A DNA stretch of 64,000 nt, from contig NZ_QYUM01000003.1 of NCBI RefSeq assembly GCF_003590775.1, positions 1,242,501 to 1,306,500 on the forward strand, written 5' to 3'. The position numbers were made by a program, and so were the translations under genes. The stretch is from Sphingomonas cavernae (GTDB taxonomy: Bacteria; Pseudomonadota; Alphaproteobacteria; Sphingomonadales; Sphingomonadaceae). The notes under the pieces are model-generated. The model saw only the letters and a program-made list of their open reading frames with translations. It did no database searches and was not told the DNA's origin. Below are positions 52,122 through 61,694 of the stretch, one piece after another (positions within the stretch are counted from its first letter, which is position 1; every line of letters begins with the position of its first letter).

Positions 52122-52913
52122 GTGAAAATCGACTCTTCACTTTCCGCTGTCGTTACTGGCGGCGCGTCGGGGCTTGGATTGGCGACCGTCAGGGCGTTGC
52201 GCGAAGCCGGCGTCAAGGTCGCGATCTTCGACATCAACGAAGAGAATGGCCAGAAGATAGCCGACGAGATTGGTGCGCTGTTCTGCAAGGTCGACATCAT
52301 GTCGGAAGAGAGCGCGCTCGCCGGATTTGAAAAGGCGCGCGCGGCCAATGGCCAGGAACGCGCGCTCATCCATTGCGCCGTCGTCTCCAAGGGCGGCAAA
52401 ACCGTCAGCAAGGACAAGGAAACCGGCGGCTTCAAGCGCCTCTCCACCGAGGATTACGCTATTTCTGCGCAGGGTGTGCTGGTTGCGAGTTATCGCATGG
52501 CATCGATTGCGGCACTCGGTATGGCTGGACTTGAGCCCCTTGAAGACGGCGAACGTGGCACGATCGTCCTCACTTCGAGCGCAGCCGCGCAGGATGGCCA
52601 GGTCGGTCAGGTCGCCTATGGTTCGCTGAAGGCGGGTGTGAACGGCCTGGTATTGCCGATGGCGCGCGACCTGATGGATCTCGGCATTCGGGTCAATTCA
52701 ATCATGCCCGGTATTTTCGCAACGCCGCCGATGCTGCGCTTCAAGGACGTGAATCCGGCAATGTGGGAGGGACTCAACAAGTCGGTTCCATTCCCCAAGC
52801 GTCTTGGCAAGCCAGAGGAGTTTGCCAGCCTCGCGCTCGAGCTGGTGCGCAACACTTATATGAATGCGCAGACCATCCGCGTTGATGGCGCAATCCGAAT
52901 GCCGCCGCGCTAA
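52122..52913 (+). CDS. 3-hydroxyacyl-CoA dehydrogenase type-2-like SDR
   Basis: A 263-aa SDR starting at GTG 52122 with GGGAGAAA upstream. AVVTGGASGLGLATVRALREAG is the cofactor loop, YGSLK the catalytic site, and FATPPMLRFKDVNP the C-terminal variant loop, resembling HSD17B10-type 3-hydroxyacyl-CoA dehydrogenases. Would oxidise a 3-hydroxyacyl-CoA in beta-oxidation with NAD. Confidence 0.87.
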   Translation: MKIDSSLSAVVTGGASGLGLATVRALREAGVKVAIFDINEENGQKIADEIGALFCKVDIMSEESALAGFEKARAANGQERALIHCAVVSKGGKTVSKDKETGGFKRLSTEDYAISAQGVLVASYRMASIAALGMAGLEPLEDGERGTIVLTSSAAAQDGQVGQVAYGSLKAGVNGLVLPMARDLMDLGIRVNSIMPGIFATPPMLRFKDVNPAMWEGLNKSVPFPKRLGKPEEFASLALELVRNTYMNAQTIRVDGAIRMPPR

Positions 52914-53013
52914 GCCGCCGATCTTCCCCCACGACTGTCGAGAAGCGCCGCCCGGTAGTCCGGGCGGTTATGCTGCGATTGCGAACAGTGCATTCGCACT
53001 TGCAAAAAAAGAT

Positions 53014-53056
53014 ACTAAGCTAGCTTGACATTTTCCGATAACTAACCTAGCTTAGT
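53014..53056 (+). promoter_or_regulatory. Promoter with duplicated ACTAA-CTAGCTT sites
   Basis: ACTAAGCTAGCTT (53014-53026) and ACTAACCTAGCTTAGT (53041-53056) are related sites 27 bp apart, each near-palindromic. The first leads into TTGACA (53025-53030) and the second overlaps a candidate -10, TAGCTT (53048-53053; 17-bp spacing). A MarR gene lies nearby (53533-53985). This looks like a repressor-controlled promoter for the secreted protein at 53114. Confidence 0.55.
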
Positions 53057-53113
53057 GTTTATAGCACGATGCTAGAAAATTTTTTGCCCCTTTATTCGTC
53101 AAGAGGTCATCAC

Positions 53114-53413
53114 ATGAAAGCCTTCCTCAAGATCACGCTTCCCTTGTCGCTCGCCGTCGCCGCTGCGTTTCCGCAGGTTGCGCTCGCGGACGATGCCGAG
53201 CAGTCGACGCCTTCGCTCAACGTGGCGGAGTTCCAAGGCAAGATGCTCTATGGCCCCAAGGGTGAGCGCCTGGCCGCCGTCTACCGGGTCCAGGGCGATT
53301 CTGCCCAGATCATCCTCAACGGCAAGATGGTGAGCGTTCCTGCCGCGAGCCTGAGCGCCGCCAATGGCAAGCTGAGCACCAGCCTCACCAAGCGCGATCT
53401 GACCTCGCGCTAA
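53114..53413 (+). CDS. Small exported protein of unknown function
   Basis: A 99-aa protein with a clear signal peptide (MKAFLKITLPLSLAVAAAFPQVALA, cleaved around residue 25), so the mature product of about 74 residues is periplasmic or secreted. The mature part (SLNVAEFQGKMLYGPKGERLAAVYRVQGDSAQIILNGKMVSVP) resembles short beta-barrel segments, but I recognise no family. Preceded by a repeat-bearing promoter and followed by a terminator. The neighbouring MarR gene is on the opposite strand. Confidence 0.75.
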   Translation: MKAFLKITLPLSLAVAAAFPQVALADDAEQSTPSLNVAEFQGKMLYGPKGERLAAVYRVQGDSAQIILNGKMVSVPAASLSAANGKLSTSLTKRDLTSR

Positions 53414-53470
53414 GCCAGCGATACGATTTGGAACGGCGACAGCTCCGACCAAATCGAAAGCTCGAAAAAG

Positions 53471-53504
53471 AAAGGGCCGCCAAGGATTTGGCGGCCCTTT
53501 TTCG
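53471..53504. terminator. Bidirectional intrinsic terminator
   Basis: A 13-bp perfect stem (53471-53483 with 53488-53500, loop GGAT) is followed by T-rich sequence on the plus strand (TTTTTTT to 53502) and preceded by AAAAAG on the left. It lies between the small secreted gene (plus) and the MarR gene (minus), so it can stop both. Confidence 0.85.
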
Positions 53505-53532
53505 TTCGGTTCATCAGTCTCGCGGCATCTCG

Positions 53533-53985
53533 TCAGGATCTGCCGACATTCTCCGAAATGGCATCGAGCAGCGCGTTGAGGCGCGCCAGATCGTCTTCGT
53601 TGAAGCCCTTGAAGGCGACGTCCTCGTTCGCACGCGCGATCTCGCCTAATCTCGACGTGATCGCCTGTCCCGCTTCGGTCAGGAAGACGGCATGGGCGCG
53701 GCGATCGTCGTCCTTCGCCCGGCGTTCGAGCAGGCCGTCCGCGCAAAGACGGTCGATCAGGCGCCCTGCAGAGGCTTCCGAGATTTCCAGTGCTTTTGCG
53801 ATCGTGCGTTGCGTCACGCCGGGATGACGTGCCGTTACGGCGATCACGGTCCATTGGGAGCGCGTGACACCAAGCCGGGCGACGCTCTGGTCGAAGTGTG
53901 TCCGCAGTTGTCTGGCGATGATCGACAGCTTCATCGACGCATTGCGTCGCAAATCGGTCGGATCCTCGAAAATGTCCCCGTGCAT
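53533..53985 (-). CDS. MarR-family transcriptional regulator
   Basis: A 150-aa winged-helix protein: LGVTRSQWTVIAVTARHPGVTQRTIAKALEISEASAGRLIDRLCADGLLERRAKDDDRRAHAVFLTEAG. The ATG at 53985 has AGGGGAG close before it; an upstream ATG at 54009 is also possible. A thiolase gene lies upstream on the same strand. It might bind the duplicated sites at 53014-53056. Confidence 0.87.
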   Translation of the reverse strand: MHGDIFEDPTDLRRNASMKLSIIARQLRTHFDQSVARLGVTRSQWTVIAVTARHPGVTQRTIAKALEISEASAGRLIDRLCADGLLERRAKDDDRRAHAVFLTEAGQAITSRLGEIARANEDVAFKGFNEDDLARLNALLDAISENVGRS

Positions 53986-54050
53986 CTGCTCCCCTGTGCA
54001 GGCCATCATAGCGCCGTTACCGGGAAACAAAAGGCTGCGCAGACAGCCAT

Positions 54051-55307
54051 TCAGACACGCTCGATGATGATCGCGGGCGCCATCCCGCCCGCCGCGCACA
54101 TGGTGATCAGGCCGTAACGGCCGCCGGTGCGCTCGAGTTCGTCGAGCGCGGTGCCGATCAGGATCGCGCCGGTTGCACCGATCGGATGGCCAAGAGCGAT
54201 CGCGCCGCCATTGGAGTTCAGCCTTTCGCGATCGATATCCATGTCGCGGATGAACTTCTCGGTCACCACGGCAAAGGCTTCGTTGACCTCCCAGACGTCG
54301 ATATCGTCCTTGGTCAGGCCTGCCTTTTCGAGGACCTTTTTCGCCGCGGGTACGGGCGCATTGAGCATCAGCGTGGGGCAGTCGCCGACATTGGCCGTGG
54401 CGACGATACGCGCGCGAGGCTTGAGCCCCGCCGTCTTTGCATAGCTTTCAGATGCAAGCAGGATCGCCGCAGCACCATCGACGACGCCCGAGGACGTCCC
54501 CGCATGATGGAGGGGCTCGATTTTCAGCTCGGGATATTTCTGATTGATGAGTTCGCGAAAGGTTGGGCCGTCCTGTCGCGATGGCATGTCCGCAAACATG
54601 GCAAAGGCCGGCTTCAGTTGCGCCAGTTGCTCCGCAGTCGTGTCGGGCCGCGGATATTCCTCGTGATCGAGGATCACATCGCCGTCATCGTCGAGGACCG
54701 GCACGGTCGATTTGGCGAAGCGGCCTTCCTGCAGCGCAATGGCTGCGCGGCGCTGGCTTTCTGCGCCGAAGGCGTCGAGCTCTTCGCGTGTGATGCCTTC
54801 CATCGCTGCGATCGCGTCGGCGCAAACGCCCTGGTTCGATTGCGGGTGCTTGTCCTGCAGCCGCATATTGCCCGTGCCGATGCCGCCGGCTGACTTGACG
54901 CCGGCTTCGCGCAGCGACTGGCCATACCAGGTGACATAGGACATCATTTCGGTGCCGCCCGAGATCACTAGGTCTTCCATCCCCGACATGATCTGGCCGG
55001 CCGCAAGGTTGGTGGCGGTGAGGCCGCTACCGCAGAAGCGATCGAGCGTGACGCCCGATGCCTTGACGTCATAGCCCGCGTCGAGCGCCGCCATGCGGCC
55101 CATGTCGCCGCCTTGCAGACCCATCTGTGCGCTTGTGCCCCAGATAATATCGTCGACGTCGGCCGTGTTCAGATTGTTGCGGTCCTTGAGCGCCTTCAGC
55201 ACGGTCGCCGCGAGATGCTGGGGGTGCATGTGCGACAGCGCGCCCTTGCCCATCTTGCCCACGCTGCGGGGGGTGCGGACGACATCAATGATATACGCCT
55301 CGGCCAC
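54051..55307 (-). CDS. Acetyl-CoA acyltransferase (thiolase)
   Basis: A 418-aa type-II thiolase. The nucleophilic cysteine is C92 in LDRFCGSGLTATN, with NEAFAVV, the acid-base GHPIGATGA and the second cysteine in CAAGGMAP. Full length. It would cleave a 3-ketoacyl-CoA to release acetyl-CoA or propionyl-CoA, the last step of beta-oxidation. Relation to steroid thiolases (FadA5) is possible but not proven. Confidence 0.93.
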   Translation of the reverse strand: MAEAYIIDVVRTPRSVGKMGKGALSHMHPQHLAATVLKALKDRNNLNTADVDDIIWGTSAQMGLQGGDMGRMAALDAGYDVKASGVTLDRFCGSGLTATNLAAGQIMSGMEDLVISGGTEMMSYVTWYGQSLREAGVKSAGGIGTGNMRLQDKHPQSNQGVCADAIAAMEGITREELDAFGAESQRRAAIALQEGRFAKSTVPVLDDDGDVILDHEEYPRPDTTAEQLAQLKPAFAMFADMPSRQDGPTFRELINQKYPELKIEPLHHAGTSSGVVDGAAAILLASESYAKTAGLKPRARIVATANVGDCPTLMLNAPVPAAKKVLEKAGLTKDDIDVWEVNEAFAVVTEKFIRDMDIDRERLNSNGGAIALGHPIGATGAILIGTALDELERTGGRYGLITMCAAGGMAPAIIIERV

Positions 55308-55574
55308 TTCTCATCTCCTGCTTTGACGTGGGCGCACGGGCCCCTTTCAACCGGCTATTGCATGGCGCAAAGCCGCACGCCACTCCCTCTCCAATCGCGA
55401 GGGCGATTGATCGCTCTTGCGCGCGCGCGCGCGGCCGCTCCAGTGGCATCCAGTGGGCGGAACTCCGGCGAAAATCGTCCATGTGATCCGAACCCGCAGC
55501 AAGGTGTCTCCCGGCTTCCCACAAGCCGAAAGGGGGGATAGGAGAAAGGGCAGGGGCAATCGAAGGAGCGCGCA

Positions 55575-57245
55575 ATGGCAGCACGAGGCGGCAGCGAAAG
55601 CGCGCGACACGGCGGTGCTTTCGAACCGCTCCGAGAGCCGGTTTTTCGCCGCATCTGGTCTGCCAGTGTCCTTTCCAATTTCGGTCAGCTTATCCTTGGC
55701 GTGGGCGCGGCGTGGGAGATGACGCGGCTGACCTCGTCCGCCAGCATGGTCGCGCTCGTCCAGACCGCGATGATGCTGCCGCTGATGCTGGTCGCGGTTC
55801 CGGCGGGCGCGGTTGCCGATATGTTCGACCGCCGGCGTATCGCGATGACCGGCCTTGGCTTTTCAATGGTCAGCGCCGCGGTCCTGACGGTGCTCGCCTT
55901 GCTGGGCCTTACCTCACCCTGGGTGCTGCTGGCCTTTTGTTCGCTGATCGGCGCGGGCGTCGCGCTCTATTCGCCGGCATGGCAGGCGTCGATCAGTGAA
56001 CAGGTCGAGCCGCAGCAACTGCCCGCCGCAGTGGCCCTGGGCACGATCAGCTATAATGTCGCGCGCAGCTTCGGGCCGGCGCTGGGCGGCCTGATCGTGC
56101 TCGCCGCGGGCGCACAAGCGGCCTTCGCCATCAATGCGGTGTGCTACCTCCCGCTGTTTGTCGCCTTCTTCCTCTGGCAGCGCAAACATGTGCCCTCGCG
56201 GCTGCCGCCTGAACGGATCGACCGCGCGATCGTTTCGGGCGCGCGCTACGCGTTCCATTCGGGGCCCATCCGCACCGTGCTTCTGCGGGCTTTCCTGTTC
56301 GGGCTTGCAAGTGCTTCGGCAGCCGCGCTGGCGCCGCTGATCGCCAAGGACCTGCTGCGCGGCAATGCCAGCACTTACGGAATCCTGCTGGGTTCCAGCG
56401 GGGTGGGTGCAGTCGCCGGCGCGCTGATGGTCAACCATTTTCGCGCGATTTTCGGAACCCAGGCCACCACGGGGTTCATGGCGGTAGCGGGAGGACTCGC
56501 GCTGATGCTGGTGGGGTTCAGCCGCTCGCTGCCGCTGACATGCCTCGGCCTGCTCGTGGCCGGCGGTGCGAGCATCATCATGATCGCGCTCTTCAATATT
56601 TCGGTCCAGCTCTCTGCCCCGCGATGGGTCACGGCGCGTGCGCTTTCGCTGTTTTCATCGGCGCTCACCGGCGGCATCGCCTTTGGCGCCTGGATGTGGG
56701 GGATGGTCGCCAATAGCTGGTCGGTTGACGTGGCGATCGTTGCATCGGGCGTCGCGCTGCTGGCGATGCCACTGCTGTCCATGTTCCTGCCGCTGCCCGA
56801 GGCCAGTCACGCCGATGTCGCGCCGGTCGAGCTGTTCCATGAGCCGGAGGTTGGGCTTGCGCTCACGCCGCGATCCGGTCCGGTCGTGATCGAAATCGAC
56901 TATGATGTCGATCCGGCATCGGCGCGCGACTTTTATGACGCGATGCTCCAGGTCCAGCGAACACGACTGCGCAACGGCGGATTTAACTGGTCGCTCGCGC
57001 GCGACATCGCGGACCCTTCGCTCTGGACGGAACGTTACCAGTGTCCGACCTGGGGCGATTATCTGCGGATGCGCGACAGGCACACAGCGGCCGACATGCA
57101 GGCGCAGGAACTGGCGCGCTCGTTCGACCGCAAGGCTGGCAAGGTGCGAGTCCGACGGCGTCTCGAAAGACCTTTCGGTTCGGTTCGCTGGCGCGCGGAT
57201 TCGCCGGATCCGCAGCAGGACACGGTCGGCTATCTCGGTCCGTAG
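55575..57245 (+). CDS. MFS transporter with C-terminal soluble domain
   Basis: A 556-aa protein. Residues about 20-415 form 12 hydrophobic helices of the MFS_3 type (VFRRIWSASVLSNFGQLILGVGAAW; AVADMFDRRR as the loop 2-3 motif). The last ~130 residues (VVIEIDYDVDPASARDFYDAMLQVQ...) form a ferredoxin-like alpha/beta-barrel domain of the ABM type, an arrangement known for this MFS group. Likely an exporter or importer for a small organic compound. The 267-bp region upstream is divergent with the thiolase gene and holds a CG-alternating run near 55419-55433. Confidence 0.85.
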   Translation: MAARGGSESARHGGAFEPLREPVFRRIWSASVLSNFGQLILGVGAAWEMTRLTSSASMVALVQTAMMLPLMLVAVPAGAVADMFDRRRIAMTGLGFSMVSAAVLTVLALLGLTSPWVLLAFCSLIGAGVALYSPAWQASISEQVEPQQLPAAVALGTISYNVARSFGPALGGLIVLAAGAQAAFAINAVCYLPLFVAFFLWQRKHVPSRLPPERIDRAIVSGARYAFHSGPIRTVLLRAFLFGLASASAAALAPLIAKDLLRGNASTYGILLGSSGVGAVAGALMVNHFRAIFGTQATTGFMAVAGGLALMLVGFSRSLPLTCLGLLVAGGASIIMIALFNISVQLSAPRWVTARALSLFSSALTGGIAFGAWMWGMVANSWSVDVAIVASGVALLAMPLLSMFLPLPEASHADVAPVELFHEPEVGLALTPRSGPVVIEIDYDVDPASARDFYDAMLQVQRTRLRNGGFNWSLARDIADPSLWTERYQCPTWGDYLRMRDRHTAADMQAQELARSFDRKAGKVRVRRRLERPFGSVRWRADSPDPQQDTVGYLGP

Positions 57246-57289
57246 GAAATTGCCTGATTCGAGCTGATTACACCGGCATGATCGGGCAT

Positions 57290-57309
57290 TGACCAATGTT
57301 CATTGATCA
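57290..57309 (+). promoter_or_regulatory. 20-bp operator-like palindrome upstream of the second TonB receptor
   Basis: TGACCAATGTTCATTGATCA is symmetric except for one base pair. It lies about 115 bp upstream of the receptor ATG at 57424. It contains TGTTCA, the half-site found perfectly repeated upstream of the IclR gene. Its regulator is unknown. Confidence 0.55.
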
Positions 57310-57423
57310 CGGTTTTCGATGAATAGTGAAGAAAATCGAAAAAGGATGCGCGCCGTCCGCGGGCTAAGGTGCGCCCGCAATGAGAGCGCCCGGCAACGGG
57401 CGCCCAATGACGGGGAGGCATTA

Positions 57424-59613
57424 ATGACCAGAATTCGGCTGCGCACTACAACCGCTTTTGTCGGCCTTGCCGCACTGGTGTCCTTGCTTCCTCAAGCTGC
57501 CATCGCACAGTCTGCCGATGCGGCGGCGACGGAGGATGAAGGCGACATGATCGTCGTCACCGCGCAACGCCGCTCCGAACTTTCGCGCGATGTGCCGATC
57601 GCCATCACCACGATCACCGGCGATCAGCTCACCACATCGGGCGCCACCTCGCTTTCCGACATTTCCAATGTCACGCCGGCACTGCGTTTCGACGCCGCGG
57701 CTACGTTCGTTCAGCCGACGATCCGCGGTGTTGGCACGGCCGTCACGAGCTCGGGCGGTGGCGCCAATGTCGGCATCTATGTGGATGGCTTCTACTCACC
57801 CAATCCGCTCGCCGCGGATTTCCAGCTTATGAAGCTGCGCAGCGTGCAGGTGCTGAAGGGGCCGCAGGGCACGCTCTTCGGCCGCAACACCACGGGCGGC
57901 GCGATTCTCCTCACGACAGCGGAGCCGACGTCGGACGCCAATGGCGAATTCGAAGTAAGCTATGGCCGCTTCGATACGCTGACAGTGCAGGGCTACGCCA
58001 CGGGCGGCGTCATCGAGAATGTCGCGATGGATGTGGAAGGCCTGTTTCGGCGCGGCGGCGGCTTCGTCCACAACATTACGACCGGCAGCGACAGCGATGG
58101 CGAGTTCAGCAACTGGTCCATTCGTACCGGCCTCAAGGTGGACTTCACCGACAGCGTTTCGTTGCTGCTGCGCTACCAGCACACCGACAATGATGATCCG
58201 ACCCTGATGAATACCAATATCTATGTAGGGGACGATATCGGCGGTGCGGGCACCAACCTACCGTCCAGCTTCTATGCCACCGATCCGGATGAAGTCGCGA
58301 CATCGGGACCGAGCGAATTCCGGTTCAACGGCGATGTCGTCCAGGCGACGCTTCGGGCCGATCTCGGCTTCGGCGATCTCACGTCCTACACCCAGTATCG
58401 CGATGAAGAGTCACTGATCGTCGAGGATCTCGATCACACGGCAGCGCCGATCTTCCTTCTGCACATCCCCGTTCGGAACAAGACATTTTCGCAGGAACTG
58501 TTGCTGACCTCCAAGCCTGGCACTCCGCTTCAATGGACCACCGGCCTCTTCTATTTCAGCAACAAGGATATCTGGCGCACCCGTCTCGGCACGCCGACGC
58601 CCACCAACCCGCTGGCGAGCATCCCGATCGGTGGATCCGGCACCACAACAAAGACCTATGCCGCCTTTGCCGATCTTACCTATGAAATCACGCCGCAGCT
58701 CTTCGTGACGGCGGGTGCCCGCTACAGCCATGATGTTGTCGACGATCCCTACTACATTACGCCCTTTTCCGGCGTGCAAACCTTCGTTCCGAAGCTGAAG
58801 GACGACAAGGTCACGCCGCGTTTCGTGCTGCGCTACAAGCCCACCGAGGAATCGAGCATCTATGCGTCGTTCACCATGGGCTACAAGGCGGGCATCCTCG
58901 ATGTCGGCGGTGCGACCGGCAATATCGTGAAGCCGGAAGACATCAAATCCTATGAAGTCGGCTACAAATATGCCGACGGCAATCTGTCGGCCGACGTGTC
59001 TGCCTATTATTACGACTACGATAACCTGCAGGTCTCGCTGTTCAGGGGCAATCCCCCGTCTGCGCAGATCATCAATGCGGCACGGTCGGAAATCTACGGT
59101 CTGGACGGCCAGATCAGCTACCGCTTCAACGAGCATTTCGACATCAATGTCGGCGCTGCCTACACCCATGGCCGCTACAAGCAGTTCACTGATGCGCCGA
59201 TCTATACGCGCTGCACGGTTTTGGCCTGTGCGGCGCAGGGCATTTCTTTCCTGGTCATCCCGACCGATCTCAGCGACGTTACGATGCAGCGCACGCCGGA
59301 GTTCACCGGCAATCTTGGTATGCGCTACAAGACGGAGGTCGCCGGGGGCGAGCTCGCGCTCTCGGGCAACCTCTACTACACGTCGAGCTTCTTTCACGGT
59401 CCTTCCGGCATCCAGTTCAAGGAAGACGGTTATGAAGTGCTGGCGCTCCGCGCCCAGTGGACCGATCCATCGGACAAGTTCACGCTCGCCGTGTACGGCG
59501 ACAATGTGACCGACAACCGCTACCGGACACAGGTGCAATACAATAATTTCGGCATCGGCAACGTGTGGAGCGCGCCGGCGACCTGGGGCGTACAGGCAGG
59601 CGTGAAGTTCTGA
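57424..59613 (+). CDS. TonB-dependent outer-membrane receptor
   Basis: A 729-aa receptor starting at 57424 (GGGGAGG upstream). Signal peptide ends at ...AAIAQS (residue ~29), then the TonB-box-like MIVVTAQRR, plug domain (VPIAITTITGDQL, LKGPQGTLFGRNTTGGAI) and beta-barrel ending in WGVQAGVKF. It imports a bulky or hydrophobic compound. A 20-bp palindrome lies upstream. It heads the group with the DapB-like and MFE-2-like genes. Confidence 0.93.
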   Translation: MTRIRLRTTTAFVGLAALVSLLPQAAIAQSADAAATEDEGDMIVVTAQRRSELSRDVPIAITTITGDQLTTSGATSLSDISNVTPALRFDAAATFVQPTIRGVGTAVTSSGGGANVGIYVDGFYSPNPLAADFQLMKLRSVQVLKGPQGTLFGRNTTGGAILLTTAEPTSDANGEFEVSYGRFDTLTVQGYATGGVIENVAMDVEGLFRRGGGFVHNITTGSDSDGEFSNWSIRTGLKVDFTDSVSLLLRYQHTDNDDPTLMNTNIYVGDDIGGAGTNLPSSFYATDPDEVATSGPSEFRFNGDVVQATLRADLGFGDLTSYTQYRDEESLIVEDLDHTAAPIFLLHIPVRNKTFSQELLLTSKPGTPLQWTTGLFYFSNKDIWRTRLGTPTPTNPLASIPIGGSGTTTKTYAAFADLTYEITPQLFVTAGARYSHDVVDDPYYITPFSGVQTFVPKLKDDKVTPRFVLRYKPTEESSIYASFTMGYKAGILDVGGATGNIVKPEDIKSYEVGYKYADGNLSADVSAYYYDYDNLQVSLFRGNPPSAQIINAARSEIYGLDGQISYRFNEHFDINVGAAYTHGRYKQFTDAPIYTRCTVLACAAQGISFLVIPTDLSDVTMQRTPEFTGNLGMRYKTEVAGGELALSGNLYYTSSFFHGPSGIQFKEDGYEVLALRAQWTDPSDKFTLAVYGDNVTDNRYRTQVQYNNFGIGNVWSAPATWGVQAGVKF

Positions 59614-59656
59614 CGTCGCCTGCTATCGATCGTTTAGTGCAGCGGAGAGAGAAGCA

Positions 59657-60697
59657 ATGACGGATGCCAGGACCTACAAGGTTATCCAGTGGGCAACGGG
59701 CAATGTCGGCGCGCGGGCGCTGCGTACGGTCATCGAGCATCCGCAGCTCGAACTGGTCGGCCTGTGGGTGAGTTCGCCCGAAAAGGCGGGCAAGGACGCC
59801 GGCGAGCTGGCGGGTATCGCGCCTTGCGGGATCAAAGCGACCAATTCGGTCGACGATATGGTCGCCACCGACGCGGATTGCGTCCTCTATATGCGGCAAG
59901 GCACCGATATCGACGAGGTCTGCCGCCTTCTGGCTTCGGGCAAGAACATCGTCACCACGCGCGGCGACTTCCATCATCCGCGCTCGATGGACCCCGACGT
60001 TCGCGCGCGCGTCGAGCAAGCCTGTCTGGAGGGCGGCAGCTCGATCTACAGCACGGGCTCCAGTCCCGGCTTCGTGACCGAAGCGCTGGCCATTCCGCTG
60101 CTTTCGCTTTCAAGGCGGCATGAGTGCCTGACGATCGACGAATATGCCGATATGTCGACCCGAAACTCGCCCGACCTGCTGTTCAACATCATGGGCTATG
60201 GCGTCTCCCCGGGGCAGTTCGACCAGCGCAAGGTCGATTATGTGAAGCATGACTTTGCTTCATCAATGGCGCAGATCGCCGACGCCATCGGGCTCGAGGC
60301 TGATGAATGGGACGCGGTGGGCGAGATGTCGGCTGCGACGAACACGGCGGAAATCGCCGCCGGCACGATCGAGGCCGGTACCGTCGCCGCGCAGCGCATC
60401 ACGATCACCGGGCTCCGCGGCGGAAAACCGGTGCTGCGCTTCCGCGCCAACTGGTATTGTTCGCGCGATATCGAGCATCCCGAATGGGAGTTGCGCGAGT
60501 CCGGCTGGCGCATTCGCGTGGAGGGTGACACGCCGCTCGACGTCAACATCACCTTCCCGGTGAAGCCCGAGGATTACGCCGCGTACACCCCGGGGCTGAC
60601 GGCACACCGCGCGGTCAACGCAATCCCCGCCGTCTGCGAGGCGCCGCCCGGTATCCGGACTACCGTGGACCTGCCCCACGTGATCGCGAAATTCTGA
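59657..60697 (+). CDS. Dihydrodipicolinate-reductase-like NAD(P) oxidoreductase
   Basis: A 346-aa protein with an N-terminal Rossmann domain (YKVIQWATGNVGARALRTVIEHPQLELVGLWV) like DapB and 2,4-diaminopentanoate dehydrogenase, and a C-terminal domain without DapB lysine-pathway features. It likely acts in catabolism rather than lysine synthesis. Substrate unknown. It follows the TonB receptor by 43 bp. Confidence 0.82.
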   Translation: MTDARTYKVIQWATGNVGARALRTVIEHPQLELVGLWVSSPEKAGKDAGELAGIAPCGIKATNSVDDMVATDADCVLYMRQGTDIDEVCRLLASGKNIVTTRGDFHHPRSMDPDVRARVEQACLEGGSSIYSTGSSPGFVTEALAIPLLSLSRRHECLTIDEYADMSTRNSPDLLFNIMGYGVSPGQFDQRKVDYVKHDFASSMAQIADAIGLEADEWDAVGEMSAATNTAEIAAGTIEAGTVAAQRITITGLRGGKPVLRFRANWYCSRDIEHPEWELRESGWRIRVEGDTPLDVNITFPVKPEDYAAYTPGLTAHRAVNAIPAVCEAPPGIRTTVDLPHVIAKF

Positions 60698-60736
60698 ATA
60701 GCAGGCGGAGTTGTCCCGCTTCCGGAGACACCATGC

Positions 60737-61675
60737 ATGAGCAAAATCCGCTTTGACGGGCGCACCGTCGTCATCACCGGTGCGGGCGGAGGGCTTGGCC
60801 GCGCCTATGCGCTCGAAATCGCCGCGCGTGGCGGCGCGGTCGTGGTCAATGATCTGGGCGGATCGGTCGCCGGTGGCAGTGGCGCATCTTCTGTCATGGC
60901 TGAGGAGGTCGTGGCCGAGATCAAGGCGGCAGGCGGCGAAGCCATCGCCGATGCCAGCGACGTCGCATCAGCGCAGGGTGGGCAGGCGATGGTGCAGGCG
61001 GCGCTCGATGCGTTCGGGCGCGTCGATGCGGTCATCGCCAACGCGGGCAATATGCGCTTTGGTCCCTTCGAGGAGCTGACCGCCGACGATCTCGATGCGC
61101 TGCTGGCCGTCCATGTGCGCGGATCCTTCAATGTCGCGCAGGCCGCCTGGCCGCACATGAAGGCGCAGGGGTTCGGTCGGATCGTCTTCACCACCTCCTC
61201 GGGCGGGATGCTCGGCCTGCCGCAACTCTCTGCCTATGGCGCCGCCAAGGGCGGGGTCATGGGGCTGATGCACGGCCTTTCCGAAGAAGGCCGTCCGCAC
61301 GGCATTCTCTGCAATGCGATCATGCCCAATGCAGCCAGCCGTATGGCGGCCGCCATGGGGCCGGGCACACTTGGCGAAAATCCCTGGGTCTCGACGCTCT
61401 ATCCCGCCTTCGATCCGCGCTACACTGCGGGGCTGGTGGCGTTCCTCGCGCATGAAAGCTGTACCTCGACCCACGCCGTCTATTCAGCCGCGGGCGGGCG
61501 CATCGCGCGGGTTTTTGTTGGCGCGACACGCGGCTGGAACGGCCCGCTCGAAGCGCCGCCGACAGCCGAGGATGTGGCCGCGAACTTCAGTCAGATCAGT
61601 GACGATGCTCGCGGCTATGAAATTCCCGCCAATGCTTTTGACGAATTCCGCATAGTAGCGGAGGGGCGGGCCTGA
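60737..61675 (+). CDS. SDR similar to the dehydrogenase part of MFE-2
   Basis: A 312-aa SDR with VITGAGGGLGRAYALEIAARGGAVVVNDLGGS, a match to the hydroxyacyl-CoA dehydrogenase part of peroxisomal multifunctional enzyme type 2, and catalytic YGAAK. The C-terminal ~70 residues are typical of that group. Likely oxidises a 3-hydroxyacyl-CoA. It stands alone, without hydratase domain. Confidence 0.88.
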   Translation: MSKIRFDGRTVVITGAGGGLGRAYALEIAARGGAVVVNDLGGSVAGGSGASSVMAEEVVAEIKAAGGEAIADASDVASAQGGQAMVQAALDAFGRVDAVIANAGNMRFGPFEELTADDLDALLAVHVRGSFNVAQAAWPHMKAQGFGRIVFTTSSGGMLGLPQLSAYGAAKGGVMGLMHGLSEEGRPHGILCNAIMPNAASRMAAAMGPGTLGENPWVSTLYPAFDPRYTAGLVAFLAHESCTSTHAVYSAAGGRIARVFVGATRGWNGPLEAPPTAEDVAANFSQISDDARGYEIPANAFDEFRIVAEGRA

Positions 61676-61694
61676 TTCCGACTGCGACATGTGT

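Noticed and set aside
55419-55433. Alternating CG run upstream of the MFS gene
   Set aside because: Z-DNA-like but short, and chance occurrence is likely at this GC content.
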